Origin: Sycobia sp. Sy_11
Lineage: Eukaryota; Arthropoda; Insecta; Hymenoptera; Epichrysomallidae
Assembly (NCBI GenBank): GCA_018907035.1
Contig: JACCIC010000002.1
Coordinates: 5,181,501-5,245,500, forward strand
DNA length: 64,000 nt
Direction: 5' to 3'
Shown here: positions 24,541 through 36,699 of the stretch, piece by piece
Numbering within the stretch: position 1 is the first letter of the stretch
How the letters are laid out: each line of letters opens with the position of its first letter
Notes under the pieces: model-generated
What the model was told of the DNA's origin: nothing
The model's database searches: none
What the model saw: only the letters and a program-made list of their open reading frames with translations
Translations under genes and position numbers: made by a program

Positions 24541-25740
24541 TCTCCGTAGTAAAAGTGAAAGCTTCCGTAGATTATCCGTCTTTGTTCGATTGTCGGATTT
24601 ATTCCAGGCGGGTGGTTTACAAATGACTCCGGGACTGCTCACACTGTCGGACTGATTTGATGCACATGTATACATTACACATACATATATTTATATAAGA
24701 ATAAGTAACTATACGCGACTTATTGGAATTAACGGAATTTGTGGTAAATTTTACCTATCAGATTATTTAAGTATGACCAGTAGCTGAGTAGTAATATAAG
24801 GTTTTACGTTATTTTCCAATAGAATAGAAAAAGTGTTTTGAATTATAAAGTACAGGTTCTCTTATATGACCTTCGACATGATCGACAAAGTTAAGCTTTT
24901 TGAAAAATGTAAGTAAGACTGGACAAGATCCTTATTCAGGGCAGGTTGTTTAGTTAATAGATAAACCCATCTATTTCTTTTGGAACATTTCGATAGCTTT
25001 ATCTATGTATTTATGGAAGAAACAGTATACACACGTCAAAGCTCTTCTCCATTCTCACTTATATATAGATCATAACAATAATTTTGACAATATTTAGGGC
25101 AATTGAATATACCCATTTATCGCCCAATAGAGAATCTATAATGAAAATAAAAATTTTGTATTTGCTAAGTGAATGAACCACAGTTCAAGTAACACCTTTT
25201 AGATTCTAAATTGCGATACGAATTTCCAAAAGTCTCACATCTCCCATTAGCGATCAGAAAAAGAAACCTAAGCGATTGACTAAGGAACTATTTGAATGGT
25301 CATCCAAAGTCTGCTGAGCGCCTGAGGTGTGACTTCGTTACTCGGCAAATGCTTGAAGGGTTGACAAAAGGCAATATTATAATCTTAGACCTTTTCAGGT
25401 TTTTGTCAATTAGGACTCTCTTATTCAAACGCTACACCTCGAATATTTGCCGCAGTATTTGAAATTAATATTATATATTGAATTCTAATACAAACGCATA
25501 AAGTTAAGAGCATTATCAAAGGTCCCTATTATATACTGAAAATAAAATTTCCTGTTCATTATCGCGAATTGCCCATTACCATTATAATGATCATAAATTT
25601 ATATTCGCACGAAAGCAGATAATTCACAATGTACAAAAGCACGTTGGAAAAAAGCTTCTGTAGATGTTGGAGCTCAAATCTGATTAATTTTCGTGATATA
25701 TAAAATCAACTGACTTAATTATATACTAAAGTAGAGCAAT
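24541..25740. other. AT-rich intergenic DNA
   Basis: No gene, RNA or repeat family recognised. Confidence 0.55.
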
Positions 25741-25749
25741 TACAGTGAA

Positions 25750-26830
25750 CGGAGATAATTCTTGTTTTTCACCCTCCCCGAGAGCCTCTCCGATTCCACG
25801 ATAAAATAATTCAGTTTCCAACTTACCGAGGATTTCACGACGAGTAGAAATTATACCCTTCAGTCAAGATGTAACAACCCCTTCAACTCCTTATTCCGCC
25901 CCCCCCCATTCCACCGTTACTTCCCGTTATAGAACGAAGGAAATTCCGTATATACCCTTACTTTGCCCGGCATCACGTCTTTTTTAATAAACCCCTTAAA
26001 AAGGGGACTCTCGACGAGGAGCGCAACATATTTCACACCCTTATGGTAACATCATTCTCCCAACCTGTCGCTCGGCGAGCGAACCGACCAATCCGTTTCC
26101 CGCCGACCCACCCCCGCACCCCTTAAAATCCCCCAATCGCAGGCACTGAGCGAAAAGCGTGCTTTGCACCCTTAAAGACCCTAATTAACAAGGCGAAAGT
26201 AAAAGACGTTGCCGAGCAGTATTGCGGGTGGAGGGGGTTGTGCTCGTAGTGATGTATATATATATGTATCTATGTAAAGCACCAGAGTCTCACGGGCGCT
26301 AGAAAAGTCGTGTCGTAGTCGTCGCGCGCATCCGAGCGTTAAAACGACTTCGAGAGGACGAATGGGGCTCTTCTCTTTTCTCCTGCAATATAACAGCCTT
26401 TCTTGAACTTCGCTACGTCGGCGCTGTCGCTGTGTGCGCGTGACCCCTCTCCCCTCATCCGGGCGAGGGTGCGGGAGTAGTAGTCGCAGAATACCAGTTG
26501 TCCGTCTGATCGGCGGCTCGCGCGTCTTTCAGCGAAGCTCTTCTTCTGGCTTTTGTACCGCACGCGGCACGAGAGAGACGGAGATAGAGGGTGGGGTGTC
26601 ACGTCTTAAAGGCGGCTTGCTGCAGCGTTCCATCGGATGCCGTGCCGCGCGCTCCATGCCGACAGATTGCGCCTTTCGTCCTCCGAGTGAGGGTGCGCGT
26701 AGCGACGGAGGGCGCAATTCCCCCTTGTGTCCGCTTTGTGAGATCGAAAGCATCTGAAAGTGCGACACTAGTTGATTGTTTTACACTCTCTGCGAAATAC
26801 ATTAGCGACCTTCTCCCCTAGTATTCGAGT
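25750..26830 (+). promoter_or_regulatory. CpG-rich island with CCAAT, GC/CACCC boxes and TATA tract
   Basis: GACCAATCC at 26086-26094 and CCCAATCGC near 26132 flank a run of CACCCCCGCACCCC. GGGTGGAGGGGG follows at 26225, then TATATATATAT at about 26254-26265 and CAGAGTCT at 26283-26290. The order of elements matches the 21.4-21.6 kb island. CpG-rich sequence continues to 26800 without a supported exon. Confidence 0.38.
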
Positions 26831-29731
26831 TCAAGCGCTGACTATAAAGATTTCCAATGTTGATTAATAGAGATTTTGATCATTGATAAGCTCTGTAAAG
26901 TGATTGAGATATTCGATTATTGATATATACATATATTGTATTGCCAACATTCAATTTATAAAAAGAATTTATACGTCCAGCTACATATTTTTCCTACACT
27001 AAGGGGGTAAGACGCCATTTTTCACATGTACTTGACGAATGGAAAATGCTAATTCTCCTCCCAAGGGAACTGAGACAGAAAAAAAAACTGAACTAGAGAC
27101 AGAAAAAAACGGCTCTTTTTTCGACAATAAGGACTTCGATCTTTTTTGCTTAGGAGAAAGAACGAAGAAATATTCTAGAAATTTATAGTCTGACCTTTTC
27201 TTATAGCTTCAGTTAGTCGAGATTTAGATGTAAAATTACAATTGTTTCTGATATTTTGCTTAAATTTTATGAAACTTTATATTATCTATTTTTTTTAACA
27301 TATTATTCAGTTCTAATATTACATTATTATTATAAAATAAGCTTTCAAAATATTCCACTACATTTGGATAATGTATTATAAATAAACTTGTGAGCTTAAA
27401 ATTATTTTTTTAGTTATTTTGTTATAAGTGGCTTTATCTACACACATCTCCTTAAATCAATCTATTAATTTCAACTTTATAACTTCAATAAGTACAGTTA
27501 TACATGAACATTTTTGTATAAAACTATAAGCATATGATTCATAGGTAACTGTAATTATTATAACTTTCTGCGTAAAATCCCAACCTAACTCGTCGAGTGA
27601 AGGTTTTTCCATAAATATAAAATTATAATATTATGCTGTAACGTTTCAGTTACTTTCATCAAACTTGTAGTAATGCAAAGAAAAGCTTACGAAACATTGG
27701 TTTGAATTTCCACATGAACAATAAAAATTTTTCTGATCTAGTGTTCTCACACACGAAGGAGAATTAATAATAAAATTGCGTTTATATCAAAAAATCATAT
27801 GCCAACTGCATATTATTCATATTTATTAGAATAAAATTTAGTTAATTTTAAGTTATCGTTGGTCGATACCTTTCCTTGGACTCTAAGAGTCCGATATTAT
27901 TCTTTGGAAGACATACGATGCAAAAAGAACCTGATTCCTTTCAGGTAGAACGGATTACTTTTCAATATAAAGGAGCAATTATTGTCATTATAATCGTAGC
28001 GAGCCAGCGTGATCTGACAAGAAGGGGGTGCAACTCTACCCACGCGTACGGCTTCGGCAACAAAACGGGTTCGTCAGAAGTCTTCTAATTTTCTACCATC
28101 TTTCATGTAGGATAGCGATGGCATTTATCTGATACAACTAACATAAAATCGGTAAAACATATATTTCTGTTAAATCCTGTAAACATAACGAAATATTTCG
28201 GCTAAACAAAAGGATGCAATAGATATTTTATTGTTGTGCAGCAAAAATTTAACAGGGGTTGCAAATTTTATCTTCACGTATATAATATCCCAGTGAAATT
28301 TTCGCGGTCGTATTTAAGAAGCATGGATCGATTACGAATATTTGGTACAAAATTTATTCTACCACAAAATGCAGATAAATTGTATTCAACATTGTATAAT
28401 GAATGCTAGTTGTAAGTCCCGTTAAAAATAGTAACGTTTATTACATGTTCTTCGGCGTTAGCATGCATATAACGGATTATTCTAATCTCATACTGGGAAG
28501 GAAAACATTCATCCCGTCCACGAGGGCGCCACTGCATCAAAACAAAAATGACAGCCGTCGGCGGTCCGATAGTACAGTGTGTATATGGAGTTAACTTGTT
28601 TTTTTTTTCTTTAATTAAAAAATAACTATTTATACTTAAAATATTTACTTAAATTTTGTTTAAATTTCAGTAAAGCCCATAATGTAATAAAAAAAGAAAT
28701 GAAATAAAAATAATTTTTTGAATAAATGTATTTCTCTTAATAATTGTTATAGATGTATTTTGTTCAGAAACATAGCTACCATTGTAGCCTTAAAAAACAG
28801 TTTTACTTTTTCTGATTGTTTATCATTTGAATATCATAAAATAAATTTTAGGAGCTTGAGGTTCAAGTATATAATAAAATGCCCATGGCTAGCAATTTTT
28901 TAGTTCTCCTCTTCGCTGCTAGTATCAGCTAGTATTGCATATTATATTCAAGTTACCATTGAATAATTACAGTGAATAAGTGAAAAGCCTCTTCATTTTA
29001 GGATTATATCCGTTACTTATCTGTTTTATAGCTGTTGCAAATGATTATTACATGAAATTTCACTCATTTGAATAGTTGATATCAATTTGAATTTTGAACG
29101 AGCGCATGTTTGCCTGTTTCAACAAACGATGTAGAAAGTTAATAAATGAACTGATTGAATGACAGATTGTAATTCAGATAATATAATATCCTTTAACAGC
29201 AATAACTATGTATTAATGAATGATCGATTACATTTTTCAATATTTACAGGTTAGAAGTTTTATGTGTTTATTTTACATACAAAGGTTCTTTTACACGTGC
29301 GAGTTAACAGATACTCTCTAATTTTAAATGGAAATTAAATGAAGGGCGCTGAAAAAATTACATGTTTGCCCGTACGAATTAGCGAATATTCACTATTTTA
29401 GGCAGTCAAATCGAAACTACATTGTATTAAATGTATTATTCATGAAAATTTCAGCTTTCTTGGCAGTAAACTTGGTCAAAATTATAATACGTATAAAATG
29501 GTAAATCGCTACATAATTTTTTATGACACTTTCTGTGACCTATGCAAAATATAAATGTATACACGTTAATAGTTAAAGTATGAATTCCTTAGTTCTAATA
29601 TTTTAAACATAAGCGTAACCCTGTTCATCGAATATTTGAATTGAAATTAGTAAATATACAATCACTTTTCACTTGTTCAATTAGTTACGTATACAAGTTT
29701 CAATCAGTACAGCTTTCATTACGCTTCATAG

Positions 29732-29734
<3 letters not shown>
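26831..29734. other. AT-rich intergenic DNA
   Basis: No gene seen. It holds one copy of a dispersed repeat at 28493-28872. Confidence 0.55.
28493..28872 (+). repeat. Dispersed repeat, copy 1
   Basis: About 380 bases align along their length with 52880-53296. Shared landmarks in order are gtccacga, tgcatcaaaacaaaaat, cagccgt, atagtacag, ttaattaaaaaataa, tttctcttaataRttgttat, gtattttRttYagaaacat and aaaataaattttagRagctt. No open frame is conserved between the copies, so it is a non-autonomous or fragmentary element. Confidence 0.72.

Positions 29735-29786
<52 letters not shown>
29735..29786. repeat. (TA)n microsatellite
   Basis: About 52 bases of TA; a second tract lies about 220 bases downstream. 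Confidence 0.97.
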
Positions 29787-29790
<4 letters not shown>

Positions 29791-30002
29791 CATGCCATTT
29801 GCCTATCACTGTATAACGGAAAAGGAGAGTTGAAGAGCCCATCGAACAAAGAATGCTAATGAAACGTTCCGCGGCCAAACACGAGGGCAAATAAAACATC
29901 GAACGATGCTCCTCTCGTGCCGAGAATTCGCAACGACATTGTATATAGCTATATAACCCACGTGACTTCTGATAGACTCGCCAAAACTGATTTCTCGCCA
30001 AG

Positions 30003-30004
<2 letters not shown>

Positions 30005-30064
<60 letters not shown>
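30005..30064. repeat. (TA)n microsatellite
   Basis: About 60 bases of uninterrupted TA. Confidence 0.97.
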
Positions 30065-30066
<2 letters not shown>

Positions 30067-30198
30067 TGTGTACAAAGTCGCGATGGAGGGTCGAAGGGTT
30101 TCAATGGGGATAATATACCCTGAAAATCGGATTCGGTATAGAAATTACTAGTAGCGCACCCTATTATATATCTATATATACATGCTCAATTGAATGCG

Positions 30199-30209
30199 GT
30201 TATATAAAG
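30199..30209 (+). promoter_or_regulatory. Candidate TATA box
   Basis: ttatataaagc followed by GC-containing DNA is a good TATA match. No coding exon is seen downstream, so this is weak. Confidence 0.25.
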
Positions 30210-30719
30210 CTCCTCGGCATTATTGTGCGAAGCGTTGAATATCGTCGTCGCTGCCGTATACACATAACAAAATAACGCTATATCTCAGGATTCGCTTCTA
30301 AAGAATTTTTCTGACTAAACATCATACCGATTTTTATCAAATTCTAATAATCTATAAAAAGTACAATGTACAAGCTACATTCATCTGCATATTATCAAGA
30401 ATATTTCAAATATTTAATAAACTTATACGAAACAGTTTTTAAGTATAGTTTATAATAATTTTAAATTTATAAGCTAGAAAATTGATATCCAATAACGCTT
30501 TTTAAAGTTCAAACTTCTTATTTACAAATAATGAAAAAAAAAAAAAGAAAAAGAAATTAAATTTCTACTAAATGTAGCAAAAACTCTAATTGTCCATCAC
30601 ACCCCGTGGCTTCTCTACTATTAAACATTTATTTTCCTCGTATTTCCAATGGAACATACCGCGAATATTGAGTTATTCTTGTATACAGGGCTAAATTAAT
30701 TTTAACCTAAACGTATATA

Positions 30720-31180
30720 GTCTTCGACCAGACACGCCGGCTTCCTCGATAAAATAATTCAAAAGAAGAAAAAAATAGCCCTCGCACACGAGCCGACGTT
30801 ATGAAATCTATATACAATGTACGCGTCAGTATCAAATTCTACTCGTACGTTCGCTCGTCCGATTCTCGCTCTCGCCCCGTCCGGCGGGAACGAAAAACGT
30901 ATATCGCTCTCCTCGTTCGGCGCGCGCATCGTGGCGCGCGCGCGAGTGTGCGTCGTATCGCGGTCACATCTGACATACAGATTGGGGGGAAGAGATATAT
31001 ATATTTTTATGGAGTGAAAAAAAGAATAGAAGTCGCCCGCGAATGAGAGAGAGAGAGAGAGAGAGATGGCGTATCGCAGAGGGTGTGTTTGCGGATGGGG
31101 TGCGGGTTTTATCAGTGGCGTAACAACTCATTAGAGCCGGCGTAGGGGACGGGGTGTCTATTAAAGATCTAAAAAAGCCA
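30720..31180. promoter_or_regulatory. CpG-rich island
   Basis: Dense CpG including ggcgcgcgcatcgtggcgcgcgcgc-type sequence near 30920-30945 and (GA)n at 31044-31066, inside AT-rich DNA. The frames have no protein signature. Confidence 0.35.
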
Positions 31181-32200
31181 CTCTGACACGAAGGAATGAT
31201 CACCATTGAATATCTATATGACTGAATATAATGTAATGCATCGCCGTTTTTCATCTCGTGTTAAAAATTGCGTTTTATAATAAAGCGCTGTTCAGCACGT
31301 TTCTTCGACTTTTATGATATTTGTCTAGAGATATGGAACGATCTCAACAAGATAAAAAAAACAACAAATATTAATTATTGAAAAAGAAATTAATGAAATA
31401 ATAAAGTCAAGTCGGTAATAAATACATTTTGATGATAATAACATTTACCTGTCGAAAGATTAATATAGCGATGATAAAGAGTCGTCAGAGACAGATGAGT
31501 TATAAAATAACCAGGGAATTTTGTTGACGGTCAATGAAGTGCTAAGGATACGTGACTCTATAGTGACGGTAAATTTTTATAAAGGACAGCGCTTCCCACA
31601 GCATCGAAATAGCTTCTATGAATGAAATTTTGAAATATATCCCTCGGCCATTTTCAGCATAACTGTAAATGTCGTTAAGCATTTCGCCGTACGTCATCGA
31701 TTTACCAAGCTTTTCTCATATATTATCTTAATTCTATACTGCTTTAATCGCTTCACGCACCCCTTCATATTTCTTTTGTAATTTTTTACTTAAAGATACG
31801 AGATATACGCAATAAATAGAATGAAACTGATTGTTATATGTGTTGTTTGGAATTCGGACACCAGTTTCCTGCCATTGCAGAAAACTTGACCGAAAAATAT
31901 AAGAGCTTTGCAGGTTTGGAGTGTATCGGTGTGAAATTTATACAATAATAAGTCTTAGCTCTTGTAATAATTTAGTCCAAACTTGAAAACTTCAAACGCC
32001 CAGCCGTAGAGCGAAATTCTTATTCGGCTTGTAATAGAATTTATCCCAGAAAATATACGACAGATTTTCCTATATCTCCAGCAATGCAAGTTATTGTTTT
32101 TTTTTTTTTGTTTTTACGGATCGGCACAAACTGAGCCAAGATTAGTCAAAATTCCCGTTGTTAATTTTTTACAACTGTTGGGCAAGTACAGATAAGTTTC
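31181..32200. other. Intergenic DNA
   Basis: AT-rich, with nothing recognised. Confidence 0.5.
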
Positions 32201-32615
32201 TTCGATACAGCCGTAATCGGGATTCGTGTAAAAGTGCACGGGACAAAAAAGTAGAGTTTATCTCGAAACCCCTCACCCCACCCCCCGGTTGTTGCGCCCC
32301 TGCGGATGACCGTTACACTCGGTATAAGAGGATATACAAAGAAACGATAAAATAACAAAAAAAAAAAAAGGACGCGAAACGCGGCTCGTACATGACAAAC
32401 GGACGGAACCGGACAAAGAGAGCATACGCGCGCTCGCGATCACGGTAGATGCGAGCGACGAGGGGCAGGGGGGATGGGACGGAGGTTAACGGCGTGAGAG
32501 GACGCCGCGCCGGCAACAGGGAGCAGATTGGCCCCGCACGTATATACACACGTTTTAACGTGTCCGCTTTTGCAGGCTCGCCTTATACATACGGACGCAC
32601 ATAGATGCATTACAC

Positions 32616-32618
<3 letters not shown>

Positions 32619-32676
<58 letters not shown>
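32619..32676. repeat. (TA)n microsatellite
   Basis: About 58 bases of TA inside a CpG-rich island. Confidence 0.97.
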
Positions 32677-32678
<2 letters not shown>

Positions 32679-33014
32679 AACTTTTAATTGATTTCGAGCG
32701 AGCGAGGGAGCGCTCGAACTGTACAGAGAGAGAGTCTATCTCTATAACTATGCGCCCTCCCGTCTTTGTCCTGTTTTTAGTTTTTCCCCCGAGACGCTTC
32801 CGCGCCGCGACGCTCACCGAGGCTGGATAGGATCGAAGGGGCGTCGTTCCGCGCGGGGATTCCCCCTCCCCCCCCCTCGCGAATGGAAATGTTTCGGTTG
32901 GCTCTCGTGTGCCTCGATCGAGCCTCGAGTCGCTTACTTTGTTTTTGCTTACTTCGTGTAATGTGGGACGACAGACGCGACGATCCGACGAGTCTGTACC
33001 AATTGATTATATTG

Positions 33015-33016
33015 TA

Positions 33017-33047
<31 letters not shown>

Positions 33048-33051
33048 GGGG
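33015..33051. repeat. (GT)n followed by G-run
   Basis: About 28 bases of GT, then TC and nine G. Confidence 0.92.
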
Positions 33052-33239
33052 GCGTGTATGTGCGTACGTATCGTGTGTATCAATTCAAGGCGATATAGGA
33101 AGAAAATCTGAACGTCATTACGTCGCGTAAGGTGACGGAAAATTTGACAACGACTTTTCATACAACATAGAACTATTTATACATATATTTCCATTTTGAA
33201 AAATACTCGTATATGGCGATTCCTTTCGCAATATAAAAT

Positions 33240-33243
<4 letters not shown>

Positions 33244-33285
<42 letters not shown>

Positions 33286-33374
33286 TATCGTACCATACCA
33301 TACCATACCATACCATACCATACCATATATCATATCGTACCCTACTATACCATATCATATCATATCATATCATA
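33244..33374. repeat. Composite (TA)n / (TACCA)n / (CATAT)n satellite-like tract
   Basis: Alternating TA to about 33283, then about eight TACCA pentamers (33291-33325), a transition, and about five CATAT pentamers (33351-33373). The pentamers differ by few bases and appear to have arisen from one another. Confidence 0.93.
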
Positions 33375-34051
33375 ACTAAACTGTTTAGTTCCTAAGGATA
33401 ATGAGGTATTTGTTGACTCTTAAATATTATGTTAATTAATTATAGACATCATTACCATCTATAATTATTTTATAAATTAATTAAATTTAGACTAATTAAT
33501 ATAATTATATTATTTTAAAATACTTTTAATTAATTAATACAATATCTTTCTAATGTTATCAAGTTTAAAAGAGATTTTTCTTATATATATATATATTATA
33601 CAAAACATACAATACAATACAATAATATACAAAATTCCATTCAACATTCAACTTCAATCATTGTACAGAAAGCAATGAGTAAGAAAGTACAGCTCTCCCC
33701 TTACACAAACATATATAGATATTTTATATATTTTTTAATACATATCATCCTCCTCGTTATCATGTCCGAATCAATCAGCAGTAAAAGTGGAAAGAACGTG
33801 GCGGTGGCTTTCTCGCCGTAATAAATCCAGACAGTTTAATTACAAAAGCCAAACGCAAGAGGGTCCCTCGTCTCTTAGCGGAACCGTCAAAATCAACCCT
33901 CCCTCTTCTCCCCACCCACCATGCCTTACATCCCGATAAACTGCGGGCGAGAATACTAAATTTTCTCTATATATATAGTAGAAAGTTCAACCGATCGATA
34001 AATCAAGAAGCCTCTTTGGTGAAATACTTTTTCCGACCGTCCTTAAAAAAG

Positions 34052-34053
<2 letters not shown>

Positions 34054-34102
<49 letters not shown>
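34054..34102. repeat. (TA)n microsatellite
   Basis: About 49 bases of TA. Confidence 0.97.
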
Positions 34103-34104
<2 letters not shown>

Positions 34105-34299
34105 ACGATTCGGAGGTCCGAGCACGCCCGGGAGAGTCGATCGTCCCCTCCGACCCTGGCCACACGAAAAGCAGAGGCGTCTAAATGTAAGTAACGTTTT
34201 AAAAAGGCACATCGATGTTTTATTCATATATAAAAAGAGAGAAGTAGAGGAGATGGAGGGCGCAGGGAAAAGATGGCGGAGGGAGGGAAAAAAAGAAAA

Positions 34300-34301
<2 letters not shown>

Positions 34302-34341
<40 letters not shown>
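34302..34341. repeat. (TA)n microsatellite
   Basis: About 40 bases of TA, 200 bases from the preceding tract. Confidence 0.97.
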
Positions 34342-34343
<2 letters not shown>

Positions 34344-34785
34344 GGACGGCATGTGGAGAGTCGCAAATGGGATTCCCCGGGTTTCGGTCACATTGTAACA
34401 TACATATACCAGGCATACGTACGTTTTTTTTTTATTTTGCTTCTTTTATATATAAAGCGGTGGCTGTAAGTGCGCGCGCACTTTATATCCGTCCCCCTTG
34501 CTTTTTCCGTTTCTCCCCCCCCCTCTCTCTCTCTCTCTCTTTTTCCTGCGACCCTTGATACATTACTGTACAAATACGATTTGTTTCTCCCCCTTATCTA
34601 CCGCGTCGCGACACCGGCGCCGCGCTATCCGCTCTCGCATCATATACATACATGTATATATACATGTATGCATACATATATACATAACGCATACGTGCAC
34701 TGTACATATTTTCCGTTATATGCCTGCGTTTGTATACCTGTACCCGTACCGCCTCGTGTGGCGCGGTCCAGACCTATTCTTCCTC

Positions 34786-34788
<3 letters not shown>

Positions 34789-34866
<78 letters not shown>
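34789..34866. repeat. (CT)n then (CTAT)n microsatellite
   Basis: About 65 bases of CT followed by three CTAT units. Confidence 0.96.
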
Positions 34867-34867
<1 letters not shown>

Positions 34868-35060
34868 TGTCTCTCTCATTCCCTGCCTCGCCTGACACAA
34901 GCAAAAAAAAAATTGCGCCCACCCTCGCCTGTAGACAGAGAAAAAAAGGCGTCTTTGCGTGCTCGCTTGCGGCGAGAATCTTTGTCGCTGAACCGATAAG
35001 GTGCGCTCGGTCATGTACTTATCTCGATATTGGAAACTGTCGAACGCGCGGCGTCAGCAT

Positions 35061-36660
35061 TTTTGTTTTTTTGTTTGTTTTTTTTTTTTTTTTTTTATAA
35101 GTGAGCTCTTTTTGAAACCTACTGTTAATAGAATAACGATAACTGCATTAACTGTATTATATAAGCTGTGGTTCAAAGTACGGAAACAGCTGAAATTCCA
35201 ATAAAGGGATTCTTTGTTTCAGTTGAGTCGGACATATGTTTCGAAAACGAATGTACTTTTCGATATAATTTGATCAGCATGTCAAGTCGTGTATTTAAAC
35301 TAATTGTGTGCTCGATCGAGATATCGAGACGATTGCGCGACAAAAAAATAATGAAAATAAGAGGGAGCATTATAGAGTTGAAAAGACTTTCAAGAGTCTA
35401 GACATTTCGTTATCATTTCCTCTTATAAAGTACTTCGTCTGTGGCTTGACCACTATATCAAGACAGGACGTTATTTATTTAAAAATTGCTCCAATATCAG
35501 GTTTCAGGAGAGCATTGCATTGTCAATTCAATTATCCAAATTGGACAAATATTTCCTACAACCGTAGAAAAATATTCAGAAAATTCTGAACGTATTTTAA
35601 CGAATAATAGTTTTTCATTCCAGGATAATTTCATGCCGTGAAATATAAGAAAAATTAAAAAAAAAATCCTTTTTTCTCCATCATCTTATTATAAAAATTG
35701 TATGAGACAATAATTTGTGAGCACCTAATAAATAACCTATATTCTCACCTAACCACAAAAGCAGAAAGACAATCATATACTAATTATATAAAAAGAATAA
35801 ATAAATATTAATATTTATTTATTTATTATAGTTCTATAATTAAATATATTTATAGAATTATTTGTAGGTTAAACTGATAACAATCAGATATGAAGCACAT
35901 TTCCATTTCTTTTTATACTTCCCTTTACATATTTTAGATATGAAGTTAAAGAAATGTGAGATATAATGTAAAAGCAGGTAAAAGTTAACTGTGGTATAAT
36001 TAAAATGAGACGCGATAAAATTCAATTTATTGATTTACATTAATACATTTTTATCTCAAGCTATATATTATATATTGATACACTTATGTCAATTGAGTTC
36101 AAAGCTCGATAACAGCAAATTTACGCATATTGATTCAGAACTTGCTCTCTGTAACAGTATAATTTAAAATCGCAGCGAATAAAGAAAACATCTGATGGTA
36201 AGCTTATGTGCTATTATTTTTTGCTGTTTTTTGTAAATCATAAAAACAATGTTCAAAATTCAAGAAAATCTCATGGATAAGTGACCTACACCATACTAGT
36301 GTCCATTTGGTCAACAATTCTTGCCGAATCAACCTCAATGTCCAACAACCGTCAACGGTCCTCTAGGCAATTGAGAGAATTCATCAGGATCTTCTTCAGG
36401 ATCTCCCTCGTCAGGTCATCGAATCTGTTGCAGCCTTTTGCGATCTCGCGTAGTCCGCAGTACACTTCATAAATGTACTGGTAACGACTGTAGTAGTAGT
36501 AGTAGTTCTCCGTCTCCATTCAAGGGTATAGAACCTCCGCAATTTCTTCCAACCACTCCTTCTTCGACTTAGCCAAAATGCGCGACAAATGTGCTCACAG
36601 AGCCCCGTGCATACGGATTCTCCACGGGAGGGGCCAGATGCATCGCCAGGTCGACTATGC
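35061..36660. other. Intergenic DNA before the mariner remnant
   Basis: AT-rich with a T-run at about 35078-35096. The 36280-36660 part is less AT-rich and may include the decayed 3' end of the adjoining mariner, but I cannot align it securely. Confidence 0.45.
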
Positions 36661-36699
36661 ACGAGAACAATAAGCAGTCGACATTCGCGACTTATATTG

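Larger units (their letters stand above)
32230..33130. promoter_or_regulatory. CpG-rich island interrupted by (TA)n
   Basis: Contains CACCCCACCCCCC near 32275, GGTATAAGAGG near 32321, a CpG-rich block at 32370-32540, (TA)n at 32619-32676, a second CpG block at 32690-33000 and (GT)n followed by (G)n at 33015-33051. Confidence 0.33.
33800..35060. promoter_or_regulatory. CpG-rich region with three microsatellites
   Basis: CpG-rich blocks at 34103-34200, 34470-34640 and 34880-35060 alternate with (TA)n and (CT)n tracts. Long open frames here consist of Tyr-Ile or Ser-Leu repeats and are not genes. Confidence 0.33.

Noticed and set aside
26339..26821. ORFs of 70-107 codons in the CpG island
   Set aside because: Same reason; competing frames on both strands, no splice context.
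34016..35100. ORFs of 137-200 codons
   Set aside because: Composed mainly of Tyr-Ile or Leu-Ser repeats from (TA)n and (CT)n tracts.
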